Shown: one piece after another, positions 8,604 through 17,058 of the stretch
Layout: every line of letters begins with the position of its first letter
Numbering within the stretch: the first letter of the stretch is position 1
From: Gammaproteobacteria bacterium
GTDB lineage: Bacteria; Pseudomonadota; Gammaproteobacteria; Pseudomonadales; Pseudomonadaceae
Direction of reading: 5' to 3'
DNA length: 48,291 nt
Assembly: GCA_018816095.1 (NCBI GenBank)
Contig: JAHIWP010000009.1
Location: 1-48,291, forward strand
Notes under the pieces: model-generated
The model's database searches: none
Seen by the model: only the letters and a program-made list of their open reading frames with translations
Told to the model about the DNA's origin: nothing
Position numbers and translations under genes: made by a program

Positions 8604-9724
8604 GGCTGCACCTCAGTGGCCATGGCCGCGAGTACCAGTTTGAGGAAGTGATTGCGATCAAAGCTAGCATCACGATCATCGGCGTAACGCACGATCACCA
8701 GCTGCTCGTCAGGCAGCACGTACAAGCCCTGCCCCCAGTGGCCTGAGGCGACCAACATGTTGCTCGGTGCATCCGGCCAAGGTTTACCCGCGCCGGCCAC
8801 CGCCACGTTAAGCCACCATTGCCCGCCAGGCACCGCGTCACCAGGCTTCTCGGCCTGCGGCTGGTAATTGGCAAACGGCGTGCGGTTGAATTCGACCCAG
8901 GCTTTGGGCAGCAACTGCTGCTCGCCCCAGCGGCCATCGCGCTGCATCAGCAGACCAACGCGGGCCAGGTCACGGGCACTCATGTAGGCGTAAGACGAGC
9001 CGACAAAGGTGCCCGCCGCATCACGCTCCCACACCGCCGTCTTGATGCCAAGTGGGTCAAACAGTGCGGTCCAGGGGTAATCGGCATAAGCCTCCGCGCC
9101 GACCATATTCTTCAATGCCGCAGCCAGTACGTTGCTGTCGCCACTGGAATAGCGAAAGCGCGCACCCGGTTCGGCGTCGGCGCTGTGTGCGGCCGTGAAA
9201 GCCGCCATATCGCTGCGACCACGGGTATAGAGCATCGCCACCACTGAGGATTTCAGCGGTGCGTATTCATAGTCTTCCTGCCAGTCCAGGCCCGATGCCC
9301 AGTTGAGCAGATGGCCGACTTTTACCTGCGGATGCGCGGCGAATGGCGGGTAGTAATCGGCCACTGGGGCATCCAGGCGGAAACGCCCTTCACCGTAGGC
9401 CACTCCCATGGTGGTCGCCAACAGGCTCTTGGCCATTGACCAAGTCAGGTGCGCGGTATCGGCCGTGGTGGGCGCGGCATAGCGTTCGTACACCACTTGA
9501 CCGTCACGGATCACCAGCAGGGCATCGGTGCGCACGCCCTGGCGGGTGGCGTCATCGCGGGTTGGGAAGGCGTAACGTTCAAGCTCACTGAGCGCGGCAC
9601 TGGGCGCCGCCAACTGGCTGGTCCAATAGTCACCTGGCCAGTTTTCGGCCTGCGCTGCCGCGCCACCCAGACCGAAGACACACGCCAGTATCAGCCGTCG
9701 TGCAGGAAACAGAGTGAAGGACAT
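8600..9724 (-). CDS. Serine hydrolase, beta-lactamase/NylB-like
   Basis: The 374-residue protein has a signal peptide (LILACVFGLGGAAAQA) and is probably periplasmic. The catalytic S-x-x-K motif is SMAK at residues 96-99. A YSSGDSN motif follows near residue 197, and a GHWGQG motif near the C-terminus takes the place of the KTG box. This pattern matches class C beta-lactamase-fold hydrolases of the 6-aminohexanoate-dimer hydrolase/EstB type rather than true beta-lactamases. The substrate is unknown, perhaps an ester or amide. It is translationally coupled to the small membrane protein downstream. Confidence 0.85.
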   Translation of the reverse strand: MSFTLFPARRLILACVFGLGGAAAQAENWPGDYWTSQLAAPSAALSELERYAFPTRDDATRQGVRTDALLVIRDGQVVYERYAAPTTADTAHLTWSMAKSLLATTMGVAYGEGRFRLDAPVADYYPPFAAHPQVKVGHLLNWASGLDWQEDYEYAPLKSSVVAMLYTRGRSDMAAFTAAHSADAEPGARFRYSSGDSNVLAAALKNMVGAEAYADYPWTALFDPLGIKTAVWERDAAGTFVGSSYAYMSARDLARVGLLMQRDGRWGEQQLLPKAWVEFNRTPFANYQPQAEKPGDAVPGGQWWLNVAVAGAGKPWPDAPSNMLVASGHWGQGLYVLPDEQLVIVRYADDRDASFDRNHFLKLVLAAMATEVQP

Positions 9725-9779
9725 GGCGCCGCCTCTACAAGAATCGAAGGCGGCACCCTAGCATGGCGTCGATGACGAC

Positions 9780-9811
9780 AAAAAGCGTCGAACGCGCCGG
9801 TTTATCCGGCG
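9780..9811 (-). terminator. Possible terminator downstream of the MBL-fold gene
   Basis: CGCCGG (9795-9800) and CCGGCG (9806-9811) form a perfect hairpin with a five-base loop. On the minus strand a second short stem (GCGT/ACGC) and five T follow. It lies just after the MBL gene stop codon. The distance from the main stem to the T-run makes it weak. Confidence 0.3.
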
Positions 9812-9845
9812 ATTCGGCGCGGAAAGTCAGTACGTTAGCCACCGA

Positions 9846-10631
9846 TCACTTGGGTAGGCGGTAGTCTTCGGGGCCCATCAGGTCCATGCCGCATTCGAGG
9901 TTTTCGATCCAGTAGAGAAAAGCATTGATCATTTCCGCGCCGATAAACGGCCGCCCGTGTTGCGGCACGATCATCGCCACATCCATCTCGCGCACCATGG
10001 CCGCCCACAGTCGGCAAACCTTGTTGCCGGCCATGTAGCGCCGGTGAAAGCCGAGCATGTTCGGCACATGGTTGACGAAGTCCGTCACCGGGTGCGCGTC
10101 ATCCACCAGGGAGGCGCCCATATCGCCAGAGAAGAGGATTTTGCTCACCGGGTCATACAGCTGGAAGTTACCCACCGAATGCAGGAAGTGCGCCGGCACT
10201 GCTTTGAGCTTACATTTGCCGAGGGCAAACGACTGACCGCGATCCGGCAGTGCGATGATCCGGTCAAAGGTGTTGATGCCACGGCTGAGTGCCAGGTAGT
10301 TGGCCGTCAGGTGCGGCAAAAAACGCGCCCACAGCTTGGAGCAGATCACCTGTGCGCGGGTGTGCAGCAGCCATTTGTCCAGCGAGGCGATGATGTCCGG
10401 GTCTTGGTGCGACGCGAAGATATAGGTCAGGTCCTGCACCGGAATGTGCTTGGACAGCTCCATCGACAGCGGCGTGTAGGTCAAGTCGCCACCCGGATCG
10501 AGCAGCAGGTATTGCTCGTTGTCGGTGATCAGAAACTGGTTGGACTGCACGCCCTCACCGCTGACCAGGTCATCGAACATCATGCACTGATGCTCGCCGT
10601 TATCGAACAGCACTATAGGCTCGCGTCGCAT
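9846..10631 (-). CDS. MBL-fold metallohydrolase, flavodiiron/ODP-like
   Basis: The 261-residue cytoplasmic protein shows metallo-beta-lactamase features: LLLDPGGD, a metal-site segment SHQDPDI in place of the usual HxHxDH, HFLHSVGNF, ILFSGDMGAS and a late PQHGRPFIG. This set resembles the stand-alone oxygen-binding diiron proteins related to flavodiiron protein N-domains, where H-x-E/D-x-D replaces the hydrolase motif. No flavodoxin domain is present. The ATG at 10631 has GGGAGAGAG upstream. It may bind a diiron centre and sense or reduce O2 or NO, but this is family-level inference. Confidence 0.75.
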   Translation of the reverse strand: MRREPIVLFDNGEHQCMMFDDLVSGEGVQSNQFLITDNEQYLLLDPGGDLTYTPLSMELSKHIPVQDLTYIFASHQDPDIIASLDKWLLHTRAQVICSKLWARFLPHLTANYLALSRGINTFDRIIALPDRGQSFALGKCKLKAVPAHFLHSVGNFQLYDPVSKILFSGDMGASLVDDAHPVTDFVNHVPNMLGFHRRYMAGNKVCRLWAAMVREMDVAMIVPQHGRPFIGAEMINAFLYWIENLECGMDLMGPEDYRLPK

Positions 10632-10758
10632 GGCAGGCTCTCTCCCGAAAGCCCGCGAGCTTAATGGCGCAGCGGCTAAGCCTTACTGACCTGGATCAAG
10701 CCGACATGGCATGCGTTCGTTACGACTCATAAACCGCTGATCTCTATTTCGTCGTGAG

Positions 10759-10824
10759 TGGATAGCGCGTTATCCAGTCATTCGTTCGCAACGGTGGATG
10801 AAGAGAGCGCCATCCACCCTACGT
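10759..10824. repeat. Intergenic palindromic repeat (GTAGGGTGGAT type)
   Basis: Two palindromes lie next to each other. One has TGGATA/TATCCA arms at 10759-10776. The other has GGTGGATG (10793-10800) and CATCCACC (10811-10818) around a ten-base loop, flanked by CCTACG. The CGTAGGGTGGAT form on the minus strand is a common dispersed intergenic element in pseudomonads; a related copy is at 21353-21387. It may also help end the transcript of the gene at 10862-11749. Confidence 0.55.
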
Positions 10825-10861
10825 CTGCGTAGACGCTAGCGGATACATCCCAGGCATTGCA

Positions 10862-11749
10862 TTACAGCGTTGTACCAAGCACTGCCAAAGCCTTCTCCAA
10901 CCGCTTGCGCCGCGCACTGTTGGCAATCGACAGCAGGCCCTTGTCGCGTTGCCACAACTGCGCCCAGTGCCCATCGCCTGCGGCAAAGGCGGCATCCAAC
11001 TCGCCACCCAAGCTGTCGAACTGGGCAAATAGGCCGGCCAGCAGCAGATGGCTGTCAACCGCGCTCGGGCATTGTCGCGCCACTTCCGCACAGCCGGCCA
11101 ACAGACCAAGCAGGCGTAGCTGCAAGGCTTGCGGCCAGTTTGAGTCCTGGCCCACTGCAAACAGCCAGGCCGTCAGCGCCGCCAGCACGTGGGTGTCTTC
11201 CAAAGTGCGGAAGGGTTTCACGTAGTCATCCCAGCCATCACCAGGCAGGCGTTCGCAGTGCGCCTCGTGCACATGCAGACGGCCATGGCTGATATCCGGC
11301 ATCAGCGGTAACGCCGGCAATGTCTCGATATGCACGCCCGGTGCGCCGTTGCGCACCACACCCAAGGCGAGCCGCGGTGGTTGACCCACCGCCTCCTCAC
11401 GCGCAGCCACCAGCAGCCAATCAGCAGCTTGCGCAGCGGTGACGAAATCCTTGCGCCCAGTGAGGGCCAGTGCGCTGATCCGCGTGCTCATGTCCGCCGG
11501 CCGGGTGCTGCGGTTTTCAGTCACGCACAATGCGCCCAACGTCAAGGGCGCCGCCGGCCAGAGTGCGCGCAATGCGCCTTGGTAACCGGCAAGAAACGCC
11601 AACCCAGGTGTTGCCGCCAAGCGCCCGCCGAGCACCGCAAGCTGCAACGGGGACGGGTTGGCGATGCGCTCAAGCAGGCTGGCGTACCACGCCTCCAGGC
11701 CCGCGACGGGCAGACGCGCCTGCGGGCTCAACAGTTGTTGCCAGTGCAT
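10862..11749 (-). CDS. Acyl-CoA dehydrogenase-like protein, reduced
   Basis: The 295-residue product carries weak acyl-CoA dehydrogenase middle-domain features: [20 protein letters not shown] resembles the TEP-GSD region, and [19 protein letters not shown] resembles the G-x-K-x-x-I-T-A strand. It is shorter than normal family members (about 380 residues), and the usual catalytic Glu region is not recognisable, so enzyme activity is doubtful. The ATG at 11749 is chosen because AGGAGC lies five bases ahead; the longer frame to 11815 has no such site. It is divergent from olsB with a shared 140-base promoter region. A link to ornithine lipid or fatty acid metabolism is possible but unproven. Confidence 0.6.
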   Translation of the reverse strand: MHWQQLLSPQARLPVAGLEAWYASLLERIANPSPLQLAVLGGRLAATPGLAFLAGYQGALRALWPAAPLTLGALCVTENRSTRPADMSTRISALALTGRKDFVTAAQAADWLLVAAREEAVGQPPRLALGVVRNGAPGVHIETLPALPLMPDISHGRLHVHEAHCERLPGDGWDDYVKPFRTLEDTHVLAALTAWLFAVGQDSNWPQALQLRLLGLLAGCAEVARQCPSAVDSHLLLAGLFAQFDSLGGELDAAFAAGDGHWAQLWQRDKGLLSIANSARRKRLEKALAVLGTTL

Positions 11750-11889
11750 GCATTGCTCCTTGTTGGCGTTATCTGTCACACAAGCATCACCAAAACTTAA
11801 CGGAGGTGACACCACCGCTACCTAGCCTGAGCTTGCCCAACAAGATCGACCGGCCGCAAGACAAAAAACCGGCTCACGGAGACTCAGGC

Positions 11890-12648
11890 ATGACTCAGAT
11901 GGCAATCACCCGCGACCGCACTACTCCAGCACGGCGCCTGCAGGCCGAGCGTTTACTCGGTGCTGCCGCCCTACGCGAAGCCCAGGCCTTACGCTTTCGC
12001 GTATTCAGCGCCGAGTTCGATGCCAAGCTCAAGGGGGCCGAACAGGGCCTGGACATGGATGACTATGACATTCACTGCCAGCACATCGGCGTGCGTGACA
12101 TGAACAGCGGCCAACTGGTGGCCACCACGCGCCTGCTCGATCACCAGGCAGCAGCCAGCCTGGGGCGCTTCTACAGCGAAGAAGAATTCAGCCTGCATGG
12201 CCTCGTGCACCTCGAAGGGCCCGTGCTGGAAATCGGCCGCACCTGCGTTGACCCTGCATATCGCAACGGCGCGACCATTGCCGTGCTCTGGGGCGAACTG
12301 GCCGAAGTGCTCAATGAAGGCGGCTACCGCTACCTGATGGGCTGCGCCAGCATCTCCATGCAAGACGGCGGGATTCAGGCCCAGGCGATCATGCAGCGCT
12401 TGCGTGAGCGCTACCTGTGCACCGAACACCTGCGCGCCGAGCCGAAGACTCCGCTGCCGGCGCTGGATGTGCCGAGCAACGTGATTACCGAAATGCCGCC
12501 GCTGCTCAAGGCCTACATGCGCCTGGGTGCGAAGATCTGCGGCGAACCGTGCTGGGACCAGGACTTCCAGGTCGCCGATGTGTTTATTCTGCTCAAGCGT
12601 GATGAGCTGTGTCCGCGCTATGCCAAACACTTTAAGGCGGCGGTATAA
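11890..12648 (+). CDS. olsB: L-ornithine N-alpha-acyltransferase OlsB
   Basis: This 252-residue GNAT-like enzyme transfers a 3-hydroxyacyl group from acyl-ACP to ornithine, giving lyso-ornithine lipid. Family features seen include [32 protein letters not shown], a strand LVATTRLLD, and [21 protein letters not shown]. The start at 11890 is taken because family similarity begins there; the longer frame upstream lacks it. olsA follows after 82 bases that contain a terminator-like hairpin. Ornithine lipids replace phospholipids under phosphate limitation in Pseudomonas, but no clear Pho box was identified here. Confidence 0.92.
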   Translation: MTQMAITRDRTTPARRLQAERLLGAAALREAQALRFRVFSAEFDAKLKGAEQGLDMDDYDIHCQHIGVRDMNSGQLVATTRLLDHQAAASLGRFYSEEEFSLHGLVHLEGPVLEIGRTCVDPAYRNGATIAVLWGELAEVLNEGGYRYLMGCASISMQDGGIQAQAIMQRLRERYLCTEHLRAEPKTPLPALDVPSNVITEMPPLLKAYMRLGAKICGEPCWDQDFQVADVFILLKRDELCPRYAKHFKAAV

Positions 12649-12675
12649 GCGCCCGTCGAGCACAGTTGCGCAACT

Positions 12676-12710
12676 CGCCGGCACGCTGTAGACAGTGCCG
12701 GCGTTTGTGT
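12676..12710 (+). terminator. Hairpin between olsB and olsA
   Basis: CGCCGGCAC (12676-12684) and GTGCCGGCG (12695-12703) are perfect arms around a ten-base loop, followed by TTTGTGT. It resembles an intrinsic terminator or attenuator placed inside the olsBA operon. Confidence 0.55.
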
Positions 12711-12730
12711 CTTGGCAACGAGAGAGCCTG

Positions 12731-13519
12731 ATGAAGAAATTGCGTTTATACCTGCGCTTAGCGCGCCTGTTGGCAGTGATCAGCCTTGGCACCCTATTGG
12801 CGGCGGGCATCACCTTGCTGGAGCGCCTGGTACGGCATGACCTGATGCCAACCCGCCAGCGCCTGACCCGCTGGTTTCTCGCACGGCTGGCGGCGGCATT
12901 GCCGTTTCGTCTGCAGGTGCAGGGTGAGCTACCGCAGCAGCCGATGCTGTGGGTCAGCAATCACGTGTCCTGGACCGATATCCCGTTGCTCGGCATGCTC
13001 ACTCCGCTGTCGTTTCTGTCCAAGGCTGAGGTGCGCAGTTGGCCCGTCGCTGGCTGGCTGGCACTCAAGGCCGGCACCCTGTTTATCCGCCGCGGTTCGG
13101 CGGATAGCAGCCTGCTTAATCAGCAGCTTGGCAACCACTTGCAGCAGGGGCGCAACCTGCTGATCTTTCCCGAAGGCACCACCACCGATGGCCTCGACAT
13201 GCGCACCTTTCACGGCCGCCTGCTGAGCAGCGCCATCGACAGCGGCGTCGCGGTGCAACCGGTGGCCATCCGTTACCTGCGCGGCGGCCAGCCCTGCAGC
13301 GTGGCGCCGTTTATTGGTGATGACGACATGCTCTCGCACCTGCTGCGCTTGCTCGGCAGTGACCTGGCCGAAGTGCAAATCCAGCTGCTCACGCCGATTG
13401 CCAGCGCCGAGTTGAATCGCAATGCCCTGGCGCGCGCCGCGCAGCAGGCAATCCGGCAAGCGCTATTTGGTGCGGCCGAGGCTGAGCGACCCGCAGCCAT
13501 TCAAGACCAGGCCGCTTAA
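12731..13519 (+). CDS. olsA: Lyso-ornithine lipid O-acyltransferase OlsA
   Basis: The 262-residue enzyme is a PlsC-family acyltransferase. It has an N-terminal membrane segment (about residues 12-33), the NHVSWTD motif (NHx4D), an FIRRGS region and FPEGTTTDG, in the expected order. In the ornithine-lipid pathway it esterifies the 3-hydroxy group of the OlsB product; some homologues also acylate lysophosphatidate. The ATG at 12731 follows GAGAG. Its stop codon shares the palindrome TTAA with the stop of convergent acpH. Confidence 0.9.
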   Translation: MKKLRLYLRLARLLAVISLGTLLAAGITLLERLVRHDLMPTRQRLTRWFLARLAAALPFRLQVQGELPQQPMLWVSNHVSWTDIPLLGMLTPLSFLSKAEVRSWPVAGWLALKAGTLFIRRGSADSSLLNQQLGNHLQQGRNLLIFPEGTTTDGLDMRTFHGRLLSSAIDSGVAVQPVAIRYLRGGQPCSVAPFIGDDDMLSHLLRLLGSDLAEVQIQLLTPIASAELNRNALARAAQQAIRQALFGAAEAERPAAIQDQAA

Positions 13520-14100
13520 TCCGCCAGCCCTCGCTCACGGGCCACAAAGGCCTGTAGCTCGGGATAAAACTGCTGAAAATCCGTCAGCAGCGGCTGATAC
13601 AGCCGCTCCAACTCAACCAGGCCGCCTATCAGCAACCCGGGCCGCGACAGGCGCCGGTCGATCCCCGTAACCACCTGCTCCAGCACGGCAAATTCGTGGT
13701 AACTGCCCAACCAGTCCTGCGCCGCCATGTGTGGCGCAATCAGCGCCAGGCGTTCGGGCAAACGCGGCTCGCTATTGAGTACCTGATAAACCCGCCCGGT
13801 GAAAATCGGCAAGGGCTCGGCGGCGTAGTCGGCCCAGCTCAACGCCAGGCAGTGATCGAAAAACACGTCCAGCAGAATCCCGGCATAACGCCGCCGCTCG
13901 GCAGGGAAACGCGCCCGCGCCTGCAGCTGCAGCGGATGGCTGTCGGTAAACACATCAATGCGCCGGTGCAGACGAATCGCCGCTTCGATATCCGCCGGCC
14001 ACTGCCCTGCCAGCGGCCCTTTGACGAAATCGCCATACAGGCTACCCAGCAGTTGAGCCGGCGCGTCGCCGCCGAGGTGTAAATGCGCGAGGTAATTCAT
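13516..14100 (-). CDS. acpH: Acyl carrier protein phosphodiesterase
   Basis: The 194-residue protein begins MNYLAHLHLGG and continues LLGSLYGDFVKG, the signature of AcpH, which removes 4'-phosphopantetheine from holo-ACP. The family is an HD-domain-like Mn-dependent hydrolase. The ATG at 14100 is preferred over 14118 because family alignment starts there. The gene converges on olsA with a four-base overlap (TTAA serves as both stop codons). It is divergent from pyeR, so its promoter lies in the same region as the PyeR operators. Confidence 0.88.
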   Translation of the reverse strand: MNYLAHLHLGGDAPAQLLGSLYGDFVKGPLAGQWPADIEAAIRLHRRIDVFTDSHPLQLQARARFPAERRRYAGILLDVFFDHCLALSWADYAAEPLPIFTGRVYQVLNSEPRLPERLALIAPHMAAQDWLGSYHEFAVLEQVVTGIDRRLSRPGLLIGGLVELERLYQPLLTDFQQFYPELQAFVARERGLAD

Positions 14101-14138
14101 GCCTGTCAGCTTACACATCAGCAGCCGTGATGATGACT

Positions 14139-14199
14139 ATCGTCACGAACGATCTGTATATCGTCAGCGACCGATATAAGGTTCGCCCCATCGCGATAT
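14139..14199 (+). promoter_or_regulatory. Palindromic operators and promoter of the pyeR operon
   Basis: Two perfect inverted repeats lie in tandem: ATCGT-5-ACGAT at 14139-14153 and TATATCG-8-CGATATA at 14157-14178. A further CGATAT at 14194-14199 is 22 bases (two turns) after the matching half-site. TATAAG at 14175-14180 could be the -10 element and would be covered by the second palindrome. The arrangement fits autorepression by an ArsR-type dimer, as reported for PyeR. Confidence 0.6.
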
Positions 14200-14228
14200 G
14201 GCGTGACAGCACACAGGGGATACCCCGC

Positions 14229-14531
14229 ATGCAACTCGACATCGATGAAGTGATCAAGGCCCTGGCCCACCCGGTACGGCGCGACATCCTGCACTGGCTG
14301 AAAGACCCGCAGGCCTATTTCGCCGACCAAGACCACCCGCTGGAAATTGGCGTCTGCGCCGGCAAGATCGACCAACGCACCGGGCTGTCGCAGTCGACCG
14401 TCTCCGCGCACCTGGCGACCTTGCAACGCGCCGGCCTGATCAGCAGCAGGAAGGTCGGCCAGTGGAATTTCTTCAAACGCAATGAAGAGACCATCCAGGC
14501 GTTCCTCAAGCACATCGGCCAAGCGCTTTAA
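14229..14531 (+). CDS. pyeR: ArsR-family repressor PyeR
   Basis: The 100-residue winged-helix protein has VIKALAHPVRRDILHWL at the start and the recognition helix region TGLSQSTVSAHLATLQRAGLI. No Cys metal-binding motif (ELCVCDL type) is present, so it is a non-metal ArsR member. The next two genes, a transporter and a xenobiotic reductase, match the pyeR-pyeM-xenB operon described in P. aeruginosa, where PyeR represses its own operon. The ATG at 14229 begins the conserved region. Palindromes at 14139-14199 are likely operators. Confidence 0.88.
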   Translation: MQLDIDEVIKALAHPVRRDILHWLKDPQAYFADQDHPLEIGVCAGKIDQRTGLSQSTVSAHLATLQRAGLISSRKVGQWNFFKRNEETIQAFLKHIGQAL

Positions 14532-14570
14532 CCCGACTTTTTCATCCACCTTTTTTCAGGAGCTGACGGC

Positions 14571-15737
14571 ATGCCTGCAGCGCTTATCGTCCTCGCTTTA
14601 TCCGCGTTTGCCATCGGCACCACGGAATTCGTCATCATGGGTCTGCTGCCAGAAGTAGCCGGCGACCTCGGTGTATCGATCCCCGGTGCCGGTTGGCTGG
14701 TCACCGGTTACGCCCTCGGCGTGGCCATCGGCGCACCTTTTATGGCGCTGGTCACTTCCAGCTGGCCGCGCAAAGCCGCGCTGCTGACGCTGATGAGCAT
14801 CTTTATCGGCGGCAACCTGTTTTGTGCCCTGGCCAGCGACTATCAGATGCTGATGCTGGCGCGGGTGATCACCGCCCTCTGCCATGGCGCGTTCTTTGGT
14901 ATCGGCTCGGTGGTGGCCGCCAGCCTGGTGCCGGCTAACCGCCGCGCCTCGGCCGTAGCGCTGATGTTCACCGGCCTGACCCTGGCCAATGTGCTGGGCG
15001 TACCGCTGGGCACCGCCTTGGGCCAGTACGCTGGCTGGCGCTCGACCTTCTGGGCAGTAACCTTGATTGGCGTAATAGCACTGATCGGTTTGTGGCGCGT
15101 ACTGCCGAATAAAACCGATGAAGTTAAGGCCGATTTTGCCAGCGAGATGCGCGCCCTGCGCGGGGCTGGGTTGTGGCTGGCCCTGAGCACCACGGTGATG
15201 TTCTCCGCGTCGATGTTCGCCCTGTTCACCTACATCGCGCCGCTGCTGGGCGATGTCACCGGCGTGTCACCCAACGGCGTGACCTGGACCCTGTTGCTGA
15301 TCGGCCTGGGCCTGACCCTGGGCAACGTGCTCGGCGGCCGCCTGGCTGACCGCAATTTGAAAGCCACCCTGCTCGGCGTATTCGTCGCCATGGCCGTGGT
15401 CTCGACCCTGTTTAGCTGGACCAGCCAGGCGCTGATCCCGGCCGAAGTCACCCTATTCCTCTGGGCCATCGCCGCCTTTGCCGCCGTACCTGCCTTGCAG
15501 GTCAATGTGGTGGCTTTCGGCAGCGGCGCCCCGAACCTGGTGTCGACCCTGAATATTGGCGCTTTCAACCTCGGCAATGCCCTCGGCGCCTGGGTGGGCG
15601 GCCTGGTGATTGCCGAAGGTTTTGGCCTCACCCGCGTCCCCCTGGCAGCAGCAGCCCTGGCCGTACTGGCACTGCTCGCCACCCTGCTGACCTTCAGCAC
15701 CCGTACCCCTGCACCTGAACTTGCACTCAACGAATAA
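14571..15737 (+). CDS. pyeM: MFS efflux transporter PyeM
   Basis: The 388-residue protein has twelve predicted membrane helices and the start typical of the AraJ/YdhP drug-proton antiporter group (IGTTEFVIMGLLPEVAGDLGVS). The loop motif between TM2 and TM3 is present as SSWPRKAALL. CAGGAG sits correctly before the ATG at 14571. It lies 39 bases after pyeR and 17 bases before xenB, so the three genes are one operon. The substrate is unknown; export of toxic or XenB-related compounds is inferred. Confidence 0.88.
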   Translation: MPAALIVLALSAFAIGTTEFVIMGLLPEVAGDLGVSIPGAGWLVTGYALGVAIGAPFMALVTSSWPRKAALLTLMSIFIGGNLFCALASDYQMLMLARVITALCHGAFFGIGSVVAASLVPANRRASAVALMFTGLTLANVLGVPLGTALGQYAGWRSTFWAVTLIGVIALIGLWRVLPNKTDEVKADFASEMRALRGAGLWLALSTTVMFSASMFALFTYIAPLLGDVTGVSPNGVTWTLLLIGLGLTLGNVLGGRLADRNLKATLLGVFVAMAVVSTLFSWTSQALIPAEVTLFLWAIAAFAAVPALQVNVVAFGSGAPNLVSTLNIGAFNLGNALGAWVGGLVIAEGFGLTRVPLAAAALAVLALLATLLTFSTRTPAPELALNE

Positions 15738-15754
15738 CCTGAGAGGACCGTCCC

Positions 15755-16804
15755 ATGACTACGCTTTTCGACCCGATCAAAATCGGTGAGCTTGAACTGA
15801 ACAACCGCATCATCATGGCCCCGCTGACCCGCTGCCGCGCCGACGAAGGCCGCGTACCCAACGCCTTGATGGCCGAGTACTACGTACAGCGCGCCTCAGC
15901 CGGCTTGATTATCAGCGAAGCCACCGCCGTCACGCCGATGGGCGTTGGCTACCCCGACACCCCCGGCATCTGGTCGGATGAGCAGGTACGGGGCTGGAGC
16001 AACATCACCAAAGCCGTGCATGCCGCCGGTAGCAAAATCGTCCTGCAGCTGTGGCACGTCGGCCGCATTTCCGACCCGATTTACCTGAATGGTCAGCTGC
16101 CTGTCGCGCCAAGCGCCATCCAGCCCGCCGGGCACGTCAGCCTGGTGCGTCCAATGAAGGACTACGTCACCCCGCGCGCCCTGGAAACCGAAGAAATCGC
16201 CGACATCGTCGACGCTTATCGCCTGGGCGCGGAAAACGCCAAGGCCGCTGGGTTTGATGGCGTGGAAATCCACGGCGCCAACGGTTACCTGCTCGACCAG
16301 TTCCTACAGAGCAGCACCAACCAGCGCACTGACCGCTACGGCGGCAGCCTGGAAAACCGCGCGCGCCTGCTGCTGGAAGTCACCGATGCCGCGATTGAAG
16401 TCTGGGGCGCAGGCCGCGTGGGCGTGCACCTGGCACCGCGCGCCGACAGCCATGACATGGGCGACGCTAACCGCGCCGAGACCTTCACCTACGTCGCGCG
16501 CGAGCTGGGCAAACGCGGCATGGCCTTTATCTGCGCCCGTGAGAAAGAAGCCGACGACAGCCTGTCGCCAAGCCTGAAGGAAGCCTTCGGCGGCGTGTTT
16601 ATCGCCAACGAACGCTTCACCAAGGATCAGGCCAACGCCTGGCTGCAAAGCGGCAAAGCCGATGCCGTGGCCTTCGGCATTCCGTTTATCGCCAACCCAG
16701 ACCTGCCAGCCCGCCTGGCGCAAGACGCCGAACTGAACACCCCGCACCCAGAAACCTTCTACGGCAAAGGCCCAGTCGGCTACCTCGACTACCCGACGCT
16801 GTAA
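15755..16804 (+). CDS. xenB: Xenobiotic reductase XenB (Old Yellow Enzyme family)
   Basis: The 349-residue flavoenzyme is an NADPH-dependent ene/nitro reductase. Family features are MAPLTRCRADEGRVP near the start, LQLWHVGRISDP, the substrate-binding pair in VEIHGANGYLL (H-x-x-N), FLQSSTNQRTDRYGGSLENR and a C-terminal FGIPFIANPDLP. Length equals that of known XenB proteins. XenB reduces nitroaromatics and nitrate esters in pseudomonads. AGAGG precedes the ATG. A strong terminator follows at 16868-16900. Confidence 0.92.
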   Translation: MTTLFDPIKIGELELNNRIIMAPLTRCRADEGRVPNALMAEYYVQRASAGLIISEATAVTPMGVGYPDTPGIWSDEQVRGWSNITKAVHAAGSKIVLQLWHVGRISDPIYLNGQLPVAPSAIQPAGHVSLVRPMKDYVTPRALETEEIADIVDAYRLGAENAKAAGFDGVEIHGANGYLLDQFLQSSTNQRTDRYGGSLENRARLLLEVTDAAIEVWGAGRVGVHLAPRADSHDMGDANRAETFTYVARELGKRGMAFICAREKEADDSLSPSLKEAFGGVFIANERFTKDQANAWLQSGKADAVAFGIPFIANPDLPARLAQDAELNTPHPETFYGKGPVGYLDYPTL

Positions 16805-16867
16805 ACCAAGGTCGCAATGTCTCGCCCGGTGATAGGTTTACACCTATCCGGGCAGGCTCAATAACGC

Positions 16868-16900
16868 AAAAAGCCCGGTGCAGTGCACCGGGCTTTTTGT
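16868..16900 (+). terminator. Rho-independent terminator after xenB
   Basis: A 14-base perfect stem runs from AAAAGCCCGGTGCA to TGCACCGGGCTTTT and ends in a T-run. It has A/T tracts on both sides, so it could work in both directions. Confidence 0.9.
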
Positions 16901-17058
16901 ATTTCGCAACGTAATGCGCCCCCACTTACCCGCCTAACTGCAGGATTTCTGATGAGTTATTTACATCAGGATTAACCCGTAACTGCAGCCGACTTTCTCA
17001 ATACGCAGCGCCGATCTAATGGGCAAATATCGGCTAATAGTGCTCATCGAGCATCTAC

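Noticed and set aside
8600-9724. Calling the serine hydrolase a true class C beta-lactamase
   Set aside because: SMAK and YSSGDSN are present but the KTG box is replaced by a GHWGQG motif, as in NylB/EstB-type hydrolases.
11989-12960. Minus-strand open frame of 323 codons over olsB and olsA
   Set aside because: It is antisense to two well-supported genes, is rich in Arg, Ala and Gln without any domain, and has no ribosome site.
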